Below, piece by piece: positions 1 through 7,297 of a stretch of DNA of 64,000 bases (within the stretch, counting starts at the first letter, position 1; each line of letters starts with the position of its first letter). The notes beneath the pieces were generated by a model. That model did no database searches and had not been told where the DNA came from. It worked only from the letters and a program-made list of their open reading frames with translations. The position numbers were made by a program, and so were the translations under genes. This stretch comes from Olleya marilimosa CAM030 (GTDB lineage Bacteria > Bacteroidota > Bacteroidia > Flavobacteriales > Flavobacteriaceae), in NCBI RefSeq assembly GCF_000518485.1, contig NZ_JADR01000001.1, positions 682,001 to 746,000 of the forward strand, in the 5' to 3' direction.

Positions 1-2
1 TC

Positions 3-92
3 AGCAAACTAGTTAGCAAATTAGGAGGTACCATTGAAGCAAATTCTGAGATTAACAAAGGATCCTCATTTATATTTACCATTTTAAAATAG
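3..92 (+). CDS. C-terminal end of a sensor histidine kinase (partial)
   Basis: The frame starting at base 3 is open to a TAG at 90-92 and encodes the last 29 residues of a protein cut by the window edge. The peptide contains LGGTIEANSE and GSSFIFTILK, the pattern at the end of the HATPase_c domain of sensor histidine kinases, where a G-x-I segment is followed by a GxGSxFxFxLP-like strand. The stop is followed by about 110 bp of non-coding sequence before the next promoter. Only the tail is visible, so ligand, membrane topology and partner regulator cannot be stated. Confidence 0.6.
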   Translation, partial: SKLVSKLGGTIEANSEINKGSSFIFTILK

Positions 93-185
93 TTTCTATC
101 TACTTTGCACTCACCTATTCATCGTTGTTAGCATAAGTTAATTTTATGATTTTCGGTAAAATATAAATCTTTGTTAAAGAAAAAG

Positions 186-213
186 AATGAACGTTCATTT
201 TTACATATCTTTG
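186..213 (+). promoter_or_regulatory. TetR-gene promoter with palindromic operator
   Basis: A perfect 14-bp palindrome AATGAACGTTCATT (186-199) lies just upstream of a Bacteroidota -7 box TATCTTTG (206-213); the ATG follows at 232. The palindrome occupies the spacer and -33 region, where a bound TetR dimer would block transcription. Its TGAACGTTCA core is like many TetR-family operators, so autorepression is the simplest reading. Confidence 0.7.
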
Positions 214-231
214 TATCAGATATAAAACAAA

Positions 232-816
232 ATGGCTAAACTTCAAAAAAGCATAGATAAACGTAACGCATTGGTAAAAGCAACAATCGAGCTGGTAAAC
301 AACAACGGTTTTCATGCAACACCAATGAGTAAAATAGCTAAAATGGCTAACGTCTCTCCTGCTACAATTTATTTATATTTTGAAAATAAGCAGGATTTAG
401 TTAATCAAACTTACATTGATGTTAAGGCTGAATATACCAAATACGCCTTTGCGACTTACGATCCAAAAATGTCTGTTGAAGCAGGTTTTGAGTTAATCTG
501 GAAACGTATTGCAGATTTTAAGCTTAAAGAGTGCGAAAATGCAATGTTTTTAGCACAATGTGACAACACACCAATGATTGACGATCAAAGCAGACAACAA
601 GGTATAATGCATCTACAACCGTTATTAGACCTTTGGGCTCGCGGAAAAAAAGAAGGCATTATTAAACCAATGTCTGACTACTTACTGTATGCTTATTCCA
701 TAAACCCATTATCCTTTTTAATGATTATTCAAAAAAGAGGCGATTTTCAGCTAGATGAAAGACATCTAGAAGAAGCTTATCAATCTGCTTGGAGCAGCAT
801 AAAAGTGTGTCAATAG
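232..816 (+). CDS. TetR/AcrR family transcriptional regulator
   Basis: A 194-residue protein with the N-terminal TetR helix-turn-helix at about residues 12-58; SKIAKMANVSPATIYLYFEN is the characteristic recognition-helix stretch. The C-terminal ligand domain is not diagnostic. It is the first gene of a co-directional run to 4322, with only 1 bp before the next start, and its own promoter contains a perfect palindrome. It most likely represses itself and the four downstream oxidoreductase genes, and is released by a small toxic or redox-active ligand. The family is certain; ligand and target set are inferred from context. Confidence 0.88.
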   Translation: MAKLQKSIDKRNALVKATIELVNNNGFHATPMSKIAKMANVSPATIYLYFENKQDLVNQTYIDVKAEYTKYAFATYDPKMSVEAGFELIWKRIADFKLKECENAMFLAQCDNTPMIDDQSRQQGIMHLQPLLDLWARGKKEGIIKPMSDYLLYAYSINPLSFLMIIQKRGDFQLDERHLEEAYQSAWSSIKVCQ

Positions 817-817
817 A

Positions 818-1483
818 ATGAATAAAACAGCAATAATATTAGGAGCAACAGGTTTAACTGGAGGTATTTTACTTCAAAAGTTAATAGATGATCAAGATTA
901 TTCAAGTATCAAATTATTTTCAAGATCAAAAATAGAAGGATTACCTAGCAAAGTAACTCAGTATATAGGAGATTTACTAAAGTTAGAGGATTTTAAAGAC
1001 GACTTTACTGCACATCAAGTGTATTGTTGTATTGGTACCACTAAAAGTAAAACACCAGATAAAACACTTTACAAAAAAATAGATTATGGCATTCCAGTGA
1101 CTGCTGCAAAATTAGCAAAAGCTAATGCTATAGATACATTTGTGGTAATATCTGCAATGGGAGCAAATGCTAACAGTTCAATATTTTATAATAAAACTAA
1201 AGGCGAAATGGAGCAAGAGGTCCTAAATCAAGACATCAACCGAACCTTTATTTTAAGACCTTCATTAATTGGAGGACAACGCGAAGAGAGACGCACACTT
1301 GAAAAAATAGGAATCTCAATATTTGAAGCCTTAAAACCGCTATTTATTGGTGCTTTAAAAAAATATAAAATTATTCAACCAGAAACCATTGCACAAGCCA
1401 TGTTAAACTTAGCTAATAGCACTAATCATGCTAAAACTATTATAACATCAGACGCAATACAACGTATTACAAAAAACAACTAA
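818..1483 (+). CDS. Atypical SDR / NAD(P)-binding oxidoreductase
   Basis: A 221-residue single-domain Rossmann protein. The N-terminal GATGLTGG motif (residues 9-16) after a hydrophobic strand is the dinucleotide-binding glycine motif of NmrA/TIP30-like atypical short-chain dehydrogenases. A later YNKTKGEMEQ segment gives the YxxxK pair. It begins 1 bp after the TetR gene stops, so the two are co-transcribed and probably translationally coupled. The precise substrate is unknown. The neighbours argue for a role in reducing or sensing reactive carbonyl or quinone compounds, but a purely regulatory role as in NmrA is also possible. Confidence 0.8.
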   Translation: MNKTAIILGATGLTGGILLQKLIDDQDYSSIKLFSRSKIEGLPSKVTQYIGDLLKLEDFKDDFTAHQVYCCIGTTKSKTPDKTLYKKIDYGIPVTAAKLAKANAIDTFVVISAMGANANSSIFYNKTKGEMEQEVLNQDINRTFILRPSLIGGQREERRTLEKIGISIFEALKPLFIGALKKYKIIQPETIAQAMLNLANSTNHAKTIITSDAIQRITKNN

Positions 1484-1499
1484 AATAAAAATTAAAACT

Positions 1500-2132
1500 A
1501 TGGAATTATTAGACAAATTAAATTGGAGATATGCTGCTAAGGCAATGAATGGTAAAGTCGTACCAGAAGAAAAAGTAGAACGTATTTTAGAAGCTGCACG
1601 CTTAGCTCCTACATCATCAGGTTTACAACCTTTTGAAATATTTGTTGTAAAAAACCAAGACGTTAAAGAGAAGATTAAACCTGTAGCTTGGAATCAATCT
1701 GTAGTTACTGATTGTTCTCACCTACTTGTATTTGCTGCTTGGGATACTTACACGCCAGAGCGTATCAACTATATGTTTGATTTAACAAATAAAATTAGAG
1801 GTTTTGAAAACGAAGGATGGGAAAACTACCGTCAAATGTTATTAAACTCTTATCCTCAAAAAGATGCTGAAGAAAACTTTAATCACGCTGCAAAACAGGC
1901 TTACATAGCTTTTGCTGAAGCATTAACTGCTTGTGCTTTTGAAGGTGTAGATGCAACTCCAATGGAAGGTTTTGATCCGGAAGCTGTAGACCAAATATTA
2001 GGCTTGCGCGAAAAAGGTTTACGCAGTGCAGTATTATTACCAATTGGTTATAGAAAAGAAGATGAAGATTGGTTAGTAAATCTTGTAAAGGTTAGAAAAC
2101 CTATGGAAGATATGGTAACCGTAATTGATTAA
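1500..2132 (+). CDS. Nitroreductase-family NAD(P)H-dependent oxidoreductase
   Basis: A 210-residue FMN-dependent nitroreductase-fold protein of the NfsB/YdgI type. The N-terminal WRYAAKAMNG matches the usual RRSxRxF FMN-phosphate site, LAPTSSGLQPFEIFVV is the conserved APSSxNxQPW-like FMN/dimer segment, and a glycine-rich AVLLPIGYR stretch follows near residue 175. Such enzymes reduce quinones, nitroaromatics or enals with two electrons as cytosolic dimers. It is the third gene of the TetR operon, 16 bp after the previous stop and 12 bp before the next start. Confidence 0.88.
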   Translation: MELLDKLNWRYAAKAMNGKVVPEEKVERILEAARLAPTSSGLQPFEIFVVKNQDVKEKIKPVAWNQSVVTDCSHLLVFAAWDTYTPERINYMFDLTNKIRGFENEGWENYRQMLLNSYPQKDAEENFNHAAKQAYIAFAEALTACAFEGVDATPMEGFDPEAVDQILGLREKGLRSAVLLPIGYRKEDEDWLVNLVKVRKPMEDMVTVID

Positions 2133-2144
2133 AAAACATCAACA

Positions 2145-3140
2145 ATGAAAACTATTGTATTAAATAATAGACCTCAAGGAAAACCTACACTTTCAAATTT
2201 TGAATTTGTAGAAGAAGATAAAACGCTAACCATTTCAGATGGAGAGATTTTATTAGAAGCAGCCTATGTTTCGGTTGATCCATATTTAAGAGGAAGAATG
2301 AGCGATGCAAAATCTTACGTTCCTCCTTTTAAGTTAAACCAACCTGTGCACTCTGGTGTTGTGGCTAAAGTTTTAGAATCTAAAAACGAAAAATTCCAAG
2401 TTGGAGATTACGTTTCGGGTATGCTAAATTGGTCTACACAACAAGTGTCTGATGGCGAAGGTCTAAATAAAGTGGATCCAGAAAAAGCTCCTTTAAGCAC
2501 CTATTTAGGTGTATTAGGTATGACAGGTTTAACAGCGTACTTAGGACTTACCGAAATAGGAAAACCTAAAAAAGGTGAAACTATTGTGGTGTCTGGAGCT
2601 GCAGGAGCTGTTGGTAGTGTTGTTGGACAAATAGCAAAAATACTAGGCTTGCGCGTTATTGGTATTGCTGGTACAGATGAAAAAATCGAGATGCTAAAAA
2701 CTAAATTCGGTTTTGATGAAGGTATCAATTATAACACCACTAAAGATATGAAATCTGCTATTGCAGAAGCTGCGCCAAATGGTGTGGATGTGTATTTTGA
2801 TAATGTTGGTGGACCAATTTCGGATGCGGTTTTATTCAGTATAAATCAATTTGCAAGAATTATAATTTGTGGTGCCATTTCGGTTTATAATGAAACTGAA
2901 TTACCTACTAGCCTAAGCGTACAGCCATTTTTAGTAAAAAATAGTGCCTTAATGCAAGGTTTTATTGTGTCTAATTATGCCGAAAAATTCCCAGAAGCGA
3001 TTCAAAAATTAGCTGTTTGGTTAAACGAAGGTAAGTTAACCTATACCGAAACTATCGTTGATGGTTTTGATAATATTCCTCAAGCTTTTATCGATTTATT
3101 TGAAGGTAAAAACAAAGGGAAAATGATTGTAAAAATATAA
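2145..3140 (+). CDS. NADP-dependent MDR oxidoreductase (alkenal/enone reductase type)
   Basis: A 331-residue zinc-free medium-chain dehydrogenase/reductase of the leukotriene B4 12-hydroxydehydrogenase / CurA group. The N-terminal half has SVDPYLRGRMSD, a hallmark of this group. The cofactor domain has VVSGAAGAVGSVVGQIAK (about residues 148-165), followed by DVYFDNVGG, the usual nicotinamide-side strand. These enzymes reduce the double bond of alpha,beta-unsaturated aldehydes and ketones using NADPH. Length is normal. It lies in the TetR operon directly before the YqhD-type dehydrogenase, so enal and aldehyde would be reduced by neighbouring gene products. Confidence 0.88.
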   Translation: MKTIVLNNRPQGKPTLSNFEFVEEDKTLTISDGEILLEAAYVSVDPYLRGRMSDAKSYVPPFKLNQPVHSGVVAKVLESKNEKFQVGDYVSGMLNWSTQQVSDGEGLNKVDPEKAPLSTYLGVLGMTGLTAYLGLTEIGKPKKGETIVVSGAAGAVGSVVGQIAKILGLRVIGIAGTDEKIEMLKTKFGFDEGINYNTTKDMKSAIAEAAPNGVDVYFDNVGGPISDAVLFSINQFARIIICGAISVYNETELPTSLSVQPFLVKNSALMQGFIVSNYAEKFPEAIQKLAVWLNEGKLTYTETIVDGFDNIPQAFIDLFEGKNKGKMIVKI

Positions 3141-3161
3141 TAACCAAAAAAGAAAAAGAAG

Positions 3162-4322
3162 ATGAACAATTTTGAGTTTAAAAATCCTACCAAAATTATT
3201 TTTGGAAAGGATACCATAGAAAAATTAAAAGAAGAAATTCCTGCAGATGCCAAAGTATTATTGCTTTATGGTGGAGGAAGTATCAAGAAAAACGGAATTT
3301 ACGACCAAGTAAAAACTGCTTTAGCAGATGTTGATGTCACTGAGTTTGGAGGTATTCCTGCAAATCCAGAATATGCAACGCTAATGGAGGCTTTAAAAGT
3401 AATTAAAGACAAAAACATTACGTATTTACTAGCAGTTGGTGGTGGCTCTGTAATTGACGGAACTAAATTTTTATCTGCAGCTGCTGTGTACGATGGCGAT
3501 ACTCCTTGGGATATTTTAACTAAAAATATCAGAACCGAAAAAGGCATGCCTTTTGGAACCGTATTAACCTTACCAGCAACAGGATCTGAAATGAATTCTG
3601 GAGCAGTAATCACACGTGAAGAAACTAAAGAAAAGCTTGCAATGGGTGGACCTGGATTATTTCCTGAGTTTTCAATATTAGATCCTCAAGTGATAACGTC
3701 TATTCCAGAACGTCAATTAGCCAATGGATTAACTGATGCGTTTACACACGTGTTAGAACAATACATGACTTATCCAATTGGTGCGTTACTACAAGACCGC
3801 TTTGCCGAAAGCATTTTACAAACGCTAATAGAGGTTGCTCCTAAAGTATTAAAAGATCCAACAGACTATAAAGCAGCTTCAAACTTTATGTGGAGTTGTA
3901 CTATGGCTTTAAATGGTTTAATACAAAAAGGTGTACCAACAGATTGGGCTGTTCACGCAATGGGTCACGAGTTAACAGCTATGTTTGGTATTGATCACGC
4001 ACGTACTTTAGCTGTAATTGCTCCAAGTCACTACAAGTTTAACTTTGAGGCTAAAAAAGAAAAATTAGCGCAATATGGAGAGCGTGTTTGGAATATTACT
4101 GAAGGTAGTACAGACAATAAAGCCTATGCTGCTATTGAAAAAACAGTAGATTTTTTCCATCAATTAGGTATTGATACTAAATTATCAGATTACACTAACG
4201 ATTATGAAGGAACTGCTGAAAAAATCTCAAAACGTTTTACAGATCGTGGATGGACAGGATTAGGAGAACACCAAGACCTATCTCCAGATAAAGTAGAAAA
4301 AATTGTAAAAATGGCATACTAA
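3162..4322 (+). CDS. Iron-containing alcohol dehydrogenase, YqhD-like
   Basis: A 386-residue group III metal-dependent alcohol dehydrogenase. The N-terminal Rossmann part has GGGSIKKNG and AVGGGSVIDGTKF. The metal ligands are visible as D192 and H196 (NGLTDAFTH), H265 (DWAVHAMGH) and H279 (GIDHARTL). They are offset by exactly two residues from the D194/H198/H267/H281 set of E. coli YqhD. YqhD reduces many aldehydes with NADPH and protects against lipid-peroxidation and glyoxal-type aldehydes. It ends the tightly spaced TetR operon. Family and metal site are secure; the aldehyde-scavenging role is inferred. Confidence 0.9.
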   Translation: MNNFEFKNPTKIIFGKDTIEKLKEEIPADAKVLLLYGGGSIKKNGIYDQVKTALADVDVTEFGGIPANPEYATLMEALKVIKDKNITYLLAVGGGSVIDGTKFLSAAAVYDGDTPWDILTKNIRTEKGMPFGTVLTLPATGSEMNSGAVITREETKEKLAMGGPGLFPEFSILDPQVITSIPERQLANGLTDAFTHVLEQYMTYPIGALLQDRFAESILQTLIEVAPKVLKDPTDYKAASNFMWSCTMALNGLIQKGVPTDWAVHAMGHELTAMFGIDHARTLAVIAPSHYKFNFEAKKEKLAQYGERVWNITEGSTDNKAYAAIEKTVDFFHQLGIDTKLSDYTNDYEGTAEKISKRFTDRGWTGLGEHQDLSPDKVEKIVKMAY

Positions 4323-4340
4323 ACATACTATCATTTTTGG

Positions 4341-4390
4341 GTGTAGTTAAAGTGCTATAACAGCAAAAATTCTAAGGTTTTTAACTGCAC
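4341..4390 (+). other. Intercistronic stem-loop between yqhD-like and DJ-1-like genes
   Basis: GTGTAGTTAAA (4341-4351) can pair with TTTAACTGCAC (4380-4390) in the plus-strand transcript, giving 11 consecutive pairs with a single G-U, closed over 28 nt. No T-tract follows, so it is not an obvious terminator. It could be an mRNA-processing or stability element that separates the operon from the lipoprotein gene. Confidence 0.4.
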
Positions 4391-4431
4391 TCAAACTGAT
4401 ATGATAATTAAATATACTCAGTTTTATTAAT

Positions 4432-5229
4432 ATGAATTTAATAAAAACATTGGCCTTAACGCTAACCATCATTACAGCAACTAGCTGTAAGGACAAAACA
4501 CCTTCTGAAAACGTTTCAGAAGTAAAAACAGAAACTAAAAAAGAAAAAGAAATGAACGTATTATTTGTATTAACATCTCACGATAAATTAGGAGATACAG
4601 GAAAAAAAACAGGATTTTGGGTTGAAGAATTCGCAAATCCATTTTACACATTATTAGACAAAGGTGCTAAAATTACTATTGCCACTCCAAATGGAGGTGC
4701 AGCTCCAATAGATCCAAGTAGTGACTCACCAGATGCTGCTACTGAAGATACTGAGCGTTACAACAAAGACGAAGCAACACAAGCATTAATTGCTAATACA
4801 CATAAATTATCAGACATGAATGCAGACGATTTTGATGCTGTATTTTATCCAGGAGGTCATGGACCATTATGGGATTTAGCAAACGATGCAACATCTATTG
4901 CCTTAATCGAAAAATTTAATACTCAAGAGAAGCCTGTAGCATTTGTTTGCCACGCTCCTGCTGCATTAAAAGGTGTTAAAGGATCAAATGGTGAACCATT
5001 AGTTAAAGGTAAAAAAGTAACAGGATTTACAAACTCTGAAGAAGCTGCTGTTGGATTAACAGACGTTGTTCCATTTTTAGTGGAAGACATGTTAAATGAA
5101 AATGGAGGAATCTACTCTAAAAAAGAAGATTGGGCAGCATACGCTATTCAAGATGGTAATTTAATTACTGGACAAAACCCAGCATCGTCTGAGTTAGTTG
5201 CAGAAAAATTATTAGAAAGCTTAAGATAA
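4432..5229 (+). CDS. DJ-1/PfpI-superfamily lipoprotein (Hsp31-like type 1 GATase-like)
   Basis: A 265-residue protein. Residues 1-20 are a lipoprotein signal ending ITATSCK, so Cys19 would be lipidated. The rest is a DJ-1/PfpI domain: MNVLFVLTSHDKL starts the first strand near residue 41, FYPGGHGPLWDL follows, and the nucleophile elbow is AFVCHAPAAL with Cys173-His174. Hsp31-like members act as glyoxalase III/deglycase or chaperones. A Met at residue 41 could start a cytosolic form, but the signal peptide is convincing. It lies 109 bp after the aldehyde-reductase operon, fits the same reactive-carbonyl theme, and ends at a strong terminator. Confidence 0.85.
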   Translation: MNLIKTLALTLTIITATSCKDKTPSENVSEVKTETKKEKEMNVLFVLTSHDKLGDTGKKTGFWVEEFANPFYTLLDKGAKITIATPNGGAAPIDPSSDSPDAATEDTERYNKDEATQALIANTHKLSDMNADDFDAVFYPGGHGPLWDLANDATSIALIEKFNTQEKPVAFVCHAPAALKGVKGSNGEPLVKGKKVTGFTNSEEAAVGLTDVVPFLVEDMLNENGGIYSKKEDWAAYAIQDGNLITGQNPASSELVAEKLLESLR

Positions 5230-5250
5230 GCTTCGCTTTATAATCTATTA

Positions 5251-5282
5251 AAAAAGGTTGTCCAAATGGACAACCTTTTTTT
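5251..5282 (+). terminator. Rho-independent terminator
   Basis: AAAAAGGTTGTCC (5251-5263) pairs with GGACAACCTTTTT (5268-5280) over a 4-nt loop, followed by more T. It lies 21 bp after the DJ-1-like gene and closes the plus-strand cassette. Confidence 0.9.
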
Positions 5283-5365
5283 GTTAGTAATTTTATGCCA
5301 AAATAAATCTATTAGACGTCTAAACCTTTTCAGTCCTTAGTTTTAATAGATCTTAAATTAAGCGC

Positions 5366-5401
5366 ATAAAAAAAGGCTGCCTTTATAGGCAACCTTTTTT
5401 C
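5366..5401 (-). terminator. Rho-independent terminator of the cold shock gene
   Basis: An A-rich stem AGGCTGCC / GGCAACCT with a 6-nt loop lies 24 bp beyond the stop of the minus-strand cold shock gene. Read on the minus strand the one odd position is a G-U pair and the hairpin ends in T7, whereas on the plus strand it is an A-C mismatch. The hairpin therefore serves the minus-strand gene. Confidence 0.82.
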
Positions 5402-5424
5402 TTGAATTGTACTGAATATATATC

Positions 5425-5616
5425 TTAGATAACTTTTACGTTAACTGCGTTTAATCCTTTGTTTCCTTCTTGTAAGTCAAATTCAACCTCATCTCCTTCT
5501 CTAATCTCGTCGATTAATCCAGAAATGTGTACAAAATGATCTTTGTCTACTCCTTCTTCAGTGATAAAACCAAATCCTTTTGTGTCGTTGAAAAATTTTA
5601 CTGTTCCTTTACTCAT
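5425..5616 (-). CDS. Cold shock protein, CspA family
   Basis: A 63-residue single cold-shock domain. It has the start GTVKFFNDTKGFGFI with RNP1 (KGFGFI) and the RNP2 strand DHFVHIS, normal length for the family. It binds single-stranded nucleic acid, acting as an RNA chaperone. A near-consensus -7 box TATACTTG lies on the minus strand at 5653-5660, leaving a leader of about 30 nt. The gene has its own terminator at 5366-5401 and no operon partner. Several paralogues usually exist per genome, so no specific symbol is given. Confidence 0.93.
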   Translation of the reverse strand: MSKGTVKFFNDTKGFGFITEEGVDKDHFVHISGLIDEIREGDEVEFDLQEGNKGLNAVNVKVI

Positions 5617-5752
5617 TGTAATGTAATTTATTTATTAATACTTAATATTATGCAAGTATAGTGCCATTAATTAGATAATGACTCATAAATCTCATTTATT
5701 ATTTGATTTTCAATTAAATAAACTCAAAACATAGTGTAAATAATAGTAATAA

Positions 5753-7012
5753 TTAGTCGTCATCTTCATCAAAACCAGGCAACTCCAAAGCTTTTACAGA
5801 TTGTATTGCGTTTCCAGCAATTCCTTTAATAGAACCATACATATCTATCGTATTAGTCACAACTTTTTCAATTTGCTTCTCTCTTTGCTTCCAAATACGT
5901 TGCATCGATCGTTTTTCGCTCTCTAAATCAGACTTCATTTGTGTAAAACCTTCCACAATTGCTTCAATTTGCATTCTAAAGGTATTACTAGTTAGGTAAT
6001 CATATAATAAGTCCATTTTATCACCTTTGTTTTCTTGAGTGATAATAGCGTTATTAACTTGTAAAATTCCCTCTCTTAACACAGCACACAAGCCTTTAAA
6101 CTCGTCGTAATTACAAATCCAAATACCATCCTTTAAACCCATTCGGTCCATATCGGAAGGCATAACCTCAGTCACTAATACACCAATATTGGCTCCTCTA
6201 TCTCTAATGTCTGCTTTAAATTTTTCTATCCAGCTAGGCTGAAAATCTTTTGTGCGTTTACTCTCGTAATAGATAGTACCACAGTTTTGCTCGGTTCTGG
6301 TATGTACAATTTGAATACAGTCTCCACCTCTAGCACCTTTTTTAATTTCCTCGATAGTATCTAACGGAAACTGAGCTGCTAACCACTCTTCTATTGCTAA
6401 CTCTTGCACTTCACCTTGTAATTGCATGGAGCCTTGCTCCTGCTTACGTTTCATTTCTTCGGTTAGCTTTTTCTGGTCTTCCAATTGCTTTTGCATTTCT
6501 TTAAAACGCAATTCGTTTTTGTCTTCCTCAGATTTTTTAATCTTCTCCTTTTCAGCAATCAAAATCTCGTTCAGCTTTTTTTGTGCTTCCGCCTCAGCAG
6601 CTTCTTTAAGCTCACTTTTTTCTCTTTTAAGCTTTTCAATTTCAGCTTTGGATCGGTTTAACTCTTTGACTTGTTCTGACTTTTCGTTTAACTCTTTTTG
6701 TAAAGCTGCAAACTGGTCCGATTGCTCTTCCTTTAACTTAAGCTTTAGCTTTGCTTCAATTTCCTTTTTATCTTCTTTAAGCTGATTTTCTAAACGTTCT
6801 TGAAATAACACATTCTCACGCTTTTTCTTTTGTTCAAAATCTAACTTCTCTTGTTTAAGTTGCTCTTGCTGACTCTCGTATCGTTTTTTCTCGGCAGCTA
6901 TTTGCGACTGATACTTTTGTTTTATTTCCTCTTCTAATTGATGTGCTAAAATATCTTGAACATCTATGGAAGTCCCACAATTAGGACATTTTATTTGATT
7001 TTCGTTTTTCAT
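5753..7012 (-). CDS. DUF2130 domain-containing coiled-coil protein
   Basis: A 419-residue protein with three parts. First comes an N-terminal zinc-ribbon-like IKCPNCGTSIDVQDIL with one CxxC. Residues about 25-200 form a long highly charged coiled coil rich in E, K and Q. A globular DUF2130 domain follows, from about residue 205 to 345 (VQELAIEEWLAAQFP, IKKGARGGDCIQIV, YYESKRTKDFQPSWIEKFK). The protein ends in an acidic DEDDD tail. The E-x-K pattern in the DUF2130 core is reminiscent of a PD-(D/E)xK nuclease fold, but no activity is established. It is a monocistronic conserved gene of unknown function. Confidence 0.85.
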   Translation of the reverse strand: MKNENQIKCPNCGTSIDVQDILAHQLEEEIKQKYQSQIAAEKKRYESQQEQLKQEKLDFEQKKKRENVLFQERLENQLKEDKKEIEAKLKLKLKEEQSDQFAALQKELNEKSEQVKELNRSKAEIEKLKREKSELKEAAEAEAQKKLNEILIAEKEKIKKSEEDKNELRFKEMQKQLEDQKKLTEEMKRKQEQGSMQLQGEVQELAIEEWLAAQFPLDTIEEIKKGARGGDCIQIVHTRTEQNCGTIYYESKRTKDFQPSWIEKFKADIRDRGANIGVLVTEVMPSDMDRMGLKDGIWICNYDEFKGLCAVLREGILQVNNAIITQENKGDKMDLLYDYLTSNTFRMQIEAIVEGFTQMKSDLESEKRSMQRIWKQREKQIEKVVTNTIDMYGSIKGIAGNAIQSVKALELPGFDEDDD

Positions 7013-7232
7013 TTTAATTCAAATTTTCTCTTAAATAAGAAATTTTTAGAGATTAAATTCTACCTATGATTTATATTATTTTTTTCAATTTAGATTAAGC
7101 AAAATTGACAATATTTTTAGTTGTGTAGAAAAATTAAAACTACAAAATACATAGGGATTTTAATGAAAAGGATTGAAAAAACTTTTGCTATCATTCTTAA
7201 TTCAAACCTCAACATTAAAATTTCACAATAAA

Positions 7233-7267
7233 ACAAAAAAAAGACCAAGCTTTTCAACTTGATCTTT
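7233..7267 (-). terminator. Rho-independent terminator of the aldehyde dehydrogenase gene
   Basis: On the minus strand AAAGATCAAG pairs with CTTGGTCTTT (10 pairs, one G-U) over an 8-nt loop and is followed by a T-tract. It lies 31 bp beyond the stop at 7298. The rest of the 7013-7232 gap is AT-rich sequence in which no gene is seen. Confidence 0.8.
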
Positions 7268-7297
7268 GATATACAATAGCTGTTGCGCTATTATAAT

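Noticed and set aside
6426-6785. Plus-strand ORF inside the DUF2130 gene
   Set aside because: A Ser/Phe-rich frame opposite the coiled-coil codons, with no family pattern or promoter; a shadow of the real gene.
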